The notes beneath the pieces were generated by a model, which saw only the letters and a list, made by a program, of their open reading frames with translations, did no database searches and had not been told where the DNA came from. 8,253 bases of DNA. It comes from Chitinophagaceae bacterium. GTDB lineage: Bacteria > Bacteroidota > Bacteroidia > Chitinophagales > Chitinophagaceae. Shown here piece by piece: positions 6,521 through 8,253 of this stretch. Within the stretch, counting starts at the first letter, position 1, and each line of letters starts with the position of its first letter. The position numbers and the translations under genes were made by a program. The stretch covers positions 17,318 to 25,570 of the forward strand of contig DMPB01000131.1 of the NCBI GenBank assembly GCA_003456175.1. The letters are read 5' to 3'.

Positions 6521-7792
6521 ATGGCACTACAACACCCTACCGTTAGCTGGGCAAATGGCAGCAACATATACGAGGTTAACTTACGGCAATACACTACCCA
6601 AGGCACTTTTCTGGCCTTTGCCAATCACCTACCAAGACTAAAAGCTATGGGGGTAGATGTATTATGGTTCATGCCTATTACACCCATAAGCATTAACAAA
6701 AGACAGGGCAGTTTAGGAAGTTATTATGCCTGCAGCAGTTATACCGATACCAATCCTGAGTTTGGTTCTATTGCACAATTTCAGTATCTGGTTCGCCTGG
6801 CACATGAAAATGGCATGCGGGTTATCATTGATTGGGTAGCCAACCACACCGGCTGCGACCATAAATGGATGTACACCAACCCCGAATGGTTTCTGAAAAA
6901 TGAGCAAGGCCAATTCTATGATCGTAATGGTTGGGTAGATGTTGCCGACCTCGATTATTCGCAGCCGGCCATGCGAAAAGCCATGATAGAAGCCATGCTG
7001 TTTTGGGTGAAAACCTGCGGTATCGATGGTTTTCGCTGCGATATGGCACACTTGGTGCCATTAGATTTTTGGGCCGATGCTCGCAAAACCATTGAAGCCC
7101 ATTGCGGACAACTTTTTTGGCTTGCCGAAACCGACGACCCTAACTACTTGCAGGTATTTGATGCGAGTTATGCTTGGCAGTTCATGCATACCAGCGAAAA
7201 GTATATGAAGGGTGAAGATACCATGGCAAGTATGGCTTATTTGTTAGAACAATATGCCAAACTACCGCCACAGGCCATGAAACTTTTATTCACTAGCAAT
7301 CACGATGAAAATAGCTGGAATGGTACTGAGTTTGAAAAATATGGCAAAGCTGCGATGCCTTTTGCTGCACTTACCCTTACATGGCCGGGCATTCCGTTGG
7401 TGTATTCAGGACAGGAAGTAGCCAACCATAAACGCTTACAATTTTTTGATAAAGATGTGATCGATTGGCCTTTGAATACACATACTTCTATAGAAACGAT
7501 GTACACGGCGTTACTGCATTTGCGTAAGCGTAATAAAGCCTTGCAATGGGGCGCTACAGTAACCTTGTTATCGCAACATAACCAAGTGCTCACCTACTTA
7601 CTTACCCAAGCGCAACACAAAGTATTTGTGGTGTTAAATGTTAGTCATCACGAAAAACAACGTGTAACTGTAGAACATGCACAACTTGCTGGTAAATATT
7701 TGAATGTGATTAGCGGCATTCAATTTCAGCTACACCAACGTGAACAGTTTGAATTACAAGCTGGCGAGTTTATGGTGTATGAAGCTGTTTAA
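6521..7792 (+). CDS. Alpha-amylase family glycoside hydrolase (GH13), cytoplasmic
   Basis: This 423-residue protein has the four GH13 conserved regions in order: DWVANHT (104-110, region I with N108 and H109), GFRCDMAH (170-177, region II with R172 and the nucleophile D174), FWLAETDD (199-206, region III with the acid/base E203) and FTSNHDEN (257-264, region IV with H261 and the transition-state stabiliser D262). The barrel opens with NIYEVNLRQYTTQGTF and LKAMGVDVLWFMPITPI (40-56), and a short beta domain follows from about residue 345. It should cleave or transfer alpha-1,4-glucosidic bonds in malto-oligosaccharides or glycogen; exact specificity is unknown. No signal peptide or lipoprotein box is visible, which argues against an outer-membrane SusG-like role. 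AAGG at 6511-6514, six bases before the ATG, supports the start. A long hairpin follows six bases after the stop. Confidence 0.93.
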   Translation: MALQHPTVSWANGSNIYEVNLRQYTTQGTFLAFANHLPRLKAMGVDVLWFMPITPISINKRQGSLGSYYACSSYTDTNPEFGSIAQFQYLVRLAHENGMRVIIDWVANHTGCDHKWMYTNPEWFLKNEQGQFYDRNGWVDVADLDYSQPAMRKAMIEAMLFWVKTCGIDGFRCDMAHLVPLDFWADARKTIEAHCGQLFWLAETDDPNYLQVFDASYAWQFMHTSEKYMKGEDTMASMAYLLEQYAKLPPQAMKLLFTSNHDENSWNGTEFEKYGKAAMPFAALTLTWPGIPLVYSGQEVANHKRLQFFDKDVIDWPLNTHTSIETMYTALLHLRKRNKALQWGATVTLLSQHNQVLTYLLTQAQHKVFVVLNVSHHEKQRVTVEHAQLAGKYLNVISGIQFQLHQREQFELQAGEFMVYEAV

Positions 7793-7797
7793 AAGTG

Positions 7798-7840
7798 TTT
7801 TAAAAGAATGGGGCTGCTTCGCAGCCCCATTCTTTTAAAA
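7798..7840. terminator. Bidirectional hairpin terminator between convergent genes, 20-bp perfect stem
   Basis: The arms 7798-7817 and 7821-7840 pair perfectly around a TTC loop. The core GGGGCTGC/GCAGCCCC is identical to that of the hairpin at 1517-1565, with AAAAGAAT pairing with ATTCTTTT outside it. T-runs follow the core on both strands, so it can end both the amylase transcript and the minus-strand transcript arriving from the right. Confidence 0.88.
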
Positions 7841-7857
7841 AATAAAATGGTTACAAC

Positions 7858-7871
7858 TACCTTACGGTGAA
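7858..7871 (+). repeat. Intergenic motif TACCTTACGGTGAA, copy 4
   Basis: This copy differs by one base from 6441-6454 and by two from 878-891. It lies between the bidirectional hairpin and the end of the minus-strand gene, beginning two bases beyond that gene's stop codon. Its role is unknown. Confidence 0.45.
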
Positions 7872-7872
7872 T

Positions 7873-8253
7873 TTAGCGCAAACCAATACCTATTTCTTTA
7901 GCCAATTGATTTTGATTTAAAGCATCCACCAATTTGTTCAACGCCTTATTTTTCTTCATTTTATTGGCAGGATTGCTGTAATAGTTGAGCAATAAACTCC
8001 ATGCTTGTAATCGAACAAAATCACCATCTTTTGCTTTGGCAGGGTTTTCTAAAGCTATCTTACTCATAGCTGCCATGTATAAAAACAAAACCTGCTCATC
8101 TTTTTTAGAAGCATTGGCAACGGTAGCATCAAGTCCAAATGTAAAATCAGGGGTGCCTGTCATCCACTTTAAAACAAAAGCACTTGCATTTACACGATCT
8201 ATATCTTGCTCGTTCATAGGAGCACTCAGCAAGTAGTTAGCACATTGCAATAC
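7873..8253 (-). CDS. Unknown protein, C-terminal 126 residues (5' end outside window)
   Basis: The frame is open to the right edge; the only start-like codon near it is a TTG at 8250, preceded in frame by a further codion (GTA) at the edge, so the true start and any signal peptide are outside. I do not recognise a named domain. The visible part is helical with short motifs: LQCANYLLSAPMNEQDIDRVNASAFVLKWMTGTPDF near its beginning, a FLYMAAMSKIALENP helix in the middle, and a lysine-rich stretch (NKMKKNKALNKLV) near the end. The ANYLLSTP..E.D..R..A..F..KWM.GTPDFTF pattern resembles small exported hypothetical proteins that I associate with Bacteroidota, but this is recollection, not proof. It is convergent with the amylase gene and shares its terminator hairpin. 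Confidence 0.75.
   Translation of the reverse strand, partial: VLQCANYLLSAPMNEQDIDRVNASAFVLKWMTGTPDFTFGLDATVANASKKDEQVLFLYMAAMSKIALENPAKAKDGDFVRLQAWSLLLNYYSNPANKMKKNKALNKLVDALNQNQLAKEIGIGLR

Noticed and set aside
6456..6641. 61-codon plus-strand frame before the amylase
   Set aside because: It overlaps the start of the amylase in another frame, has no motif, and the amylase has its own ribosome binding site and N-terminal barrel motif.
6825..7061. Minus-strand open frames within the amylase gene
   Set aside because: They are shadows of a gene with all four GH13 regions intact.
1..8253. tRNA genes, CRISPR arrays, toxin-antitoxin pairs, phage or defence cassettes
   Set aside because: Reading both strands, I found no T-loop GTTCGA-type tRNA signature, no regularly spaced repeats, and no coding region with such domains.

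Overview
The window looks like a chromosomal segment from a member of the Bacteroidota, probably near the Chitinophagaceae; the family placement is inference. The supporting signs are AT-rich DNA, a DUF3810 membrane protein (a family I know mainly from Bacteroidota), a -33/-7 promoter of the TTTG-N20-TAnnTTTG type upstream of the yceD-rpmF-plsX operon, weak Shine-Dalgarno signals, and long perfect hairpin terminators. I see no insertion sequence, phage gene, tRNA, CRISPR array or defence cassette. This is mainly a housekeeping and metabolic neighbourhood.

Left part, plus strand (1-3392). The 3' end of a CCA-adding tRNA nucleotidyltransferase/poly(A)-polymerase-like gene with an HD domain comes first. 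It is followed by a small pRiA4b-ORF3-like gene with a very acidic tail. A 23-bp hairpin terminator closes this group. Next is a tight two-gene operon: an extended-SDR sugar epimerase/dTDP-4-dehydrorhamnose reductase-like protein, then a CHAD-domain protein that starts one base after the epimerase stop codon.

Middle part, minus strand (3425-5178). The conserved order yceD (DUF177), rpmF (ribosomal protein L32), plsX (phosphate acyltransferase) is read from a well-formed promoter at about 5198-5229. The operon links ribosome assembly with membrane phospholipid synthesis. The often-linked fabH is not next to plsX here; plsX instead meets the CHAD gene tail to tail.

Right part. A DUF3810 integral membrane protein with an HExxH motif diverges from yceD. 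It is followed on the same strand by a cytoplasmic GH13 alpha-amylase-type glycoside hydrolase. A second long hairpin, with the same GC core as the first, separates the amylase from a convergent minus-strand gene of unknown function that runs off the right edge.

The least explained signals are non-coding. A 14-base motif, TACCTTRCGGTRAA, occurs four times in three intergenic gaps, two copies of it as an inverted pair. The two strong terminators share an identical GGGGCTGC/GCAGCCCC core. A small inverted repeat covers the start codon of the epimerase gene. I did not find convincing evidence of a new multi-gene system.
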